The translations under genes and the position numbers were made by a program. 13,916 nt of DNA from assembly GCA_002482565.1 (NCBI GenBank), contig DLGG01000148.1, forward strand, positions 1 through 13,916, written 5' to 3'. The DNA comes from Solidesulfovibrio magneticus (GTDB lineage: Bacteria > Desulfobacterota > Desulfovibrionia > Desulfovibrionales > Desulfovibrionaceae). This document shows, one piece after another, positions 13,526-13,916 of the stretch. Numbering within the stretch: position 1 is the first letter of the stretch; each line of letters starts with the position of its first letter. A model generated the notes under the pieces. It was given only the letters and a program-made list of their open reading frames with translations, was not told the DNA's origin and did no database searches.

Positions 13526-13916
13526 CTAGGCCGGCAATTGCCGGGCCGCCGCGCTTTGGGATTCCAGGGAATCAATGAGCTTTTTGAGCACCACGGCCTG
13601 CTCGGCCAATTCGGCCACGGCCCGGGCCGCCTCGCGCATGGCCCCCACGGTCTCGGAGGCGATGCCGTTTATTTCCTCGATGTGCCGGTTGATCTCCTCG
13701 GTGGCCGAGGACTGCTCTTCGGCCGCCGTGGCGATGGCCCGCACCTGATCCGAGGACTGGGCGAACTGGTCGAGCATGGCGGCCAACCCCTTGGCCGCCT
13801 CATCGGCGCGGCCCAAAGACTGCTCGATGATCTGGCGCGCCTTGTCCATGCCCGAAAGCGTGCCGCCCACGCCGCGCTGGATGCCGGCCACGGCCTCGCC
13901 CACTTCCTTGGTGGCG
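13526..13916 (-). CDS. Methyl-accepting chemotaxis protein, C-terminal part (cut by window edge)
   Basis: The visible 129 or so residues are the C-terminal arm of the cytoplasmic signalling coiled coil. They start ATKEVGEAVAGIQRG, just after the hairpin tip, and include a methylation-helix motif, IATAAEEQSSATEEINRHIEEI, with the adjacent Glu pair expected at the second methylation site. Heptad repeats continue through VAELAEQAVVLKKLIDSLES. The ligand-binding domain, membrane segments, HAMP domain and hairpin tip lie beyond the window, so the signal sensed is unknown. The C-terminus ends ARQLPA without an NWETF-type pentapeptide, so it probably does not tether CheR or CheB. It reads out of the window on its 5' side. 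Confidence 0.92.
   Translation of the reverse strand, partial: ATKEVGEAVAGIQRGVGGTLSGMDKARQIIEQSLGRADEAAKGLAAMLDQFAQSSDQVRAIATAAEEQSSATEEINRHIEEINGIASETVGAMREAARAVAELAEQAVVLKKLIDSLESQSAAARQLPA

Overview
The window looks like GC-rich chromosomal DNA from a Desulfovibrionaceae-type bacterium (Desulfovibrio/Solidesulfovibrio-like). This rests on general grounds: strong G/C at third codon positions, a large multi-PAS sensor kinase, a hisC-cmk gene order, a methyl-accepting chemotaxis protein and a sigma-54-type promoter. It is an inference without a database search. No tRNA, rRNA, CRISPR array, transposase or phage gene was seen.

Layout. Positions 1-139 hold, on the minus strand, the last 35 codons of ribosomal protein L30 (rpmD) followed by the first codons of L15 (rplO). 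The L30 sequence stops matching at about position 139, and the rest of the window is unrelated. This looks like a chimeric or rearranged left end, possibly from an alphaproteobacterium. From there a plus-strand two-component pair runs to 4112: a GAF-PAS-PAS-PAS histidine kinase (5' end uncertain) overlapping, by ATGA, a REC-PAS-GGDEF response regulator/diguanylate cyclase with an intact active site and I-site. A convergent class I methyltransferase follows (4276-4989, minus), separated by GC-rich palindromes.

At 5170-8012 (plus) lies a two-gene polysaccharide O-acetylation module: an AlgI-like MBOAT membrane acyltransferase and an AlgX/AlgJ-like SGNH-type protein with a DxH and a serine motif. 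A perfect 10-bp stem-loop lies between them. It faces a minus-strand group read in the order uspA, hisC, cmk, corA (11705 down to 8025). hisC has a structured leader that ends in a terminator-like hairpin plus T6 just before its ribosome binding site.

From 11938 a near-consensus sigma-54 promoter drives an unrecognised 163-residue protein that ends at a strong intrinsic terminator. After it comes an isolated AT-rich perfect 20-bp inverted repeat, then, on the minus strand, thpR (RNA 2',3'-cyclic phosphodiesterase) and the C-terminal part of a chemotaxis receptor cut by the window end.

How the genes may work together: the kinase/cyclase pair would turn an unknown signal into c-di-GMP, and c-di-GMP commonly controls exopolysaccharide production and motility. 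The nearby acetylation pair, chemotaxis receptor and sigma-54-driven gene fit that theme, but no direct link is visible. The remaining genes are housekeeping: histidine and CMP/dCMP metabolism, divalent cation transport, stress response and RNA end processing. I found no clearly new multi-gene system. The items most worth a second look are the left-end junction, the hisC leader, the sigma-54 gene, the 20-bp AT-rich palindrome and a repeated 21-bp GC palindrome.
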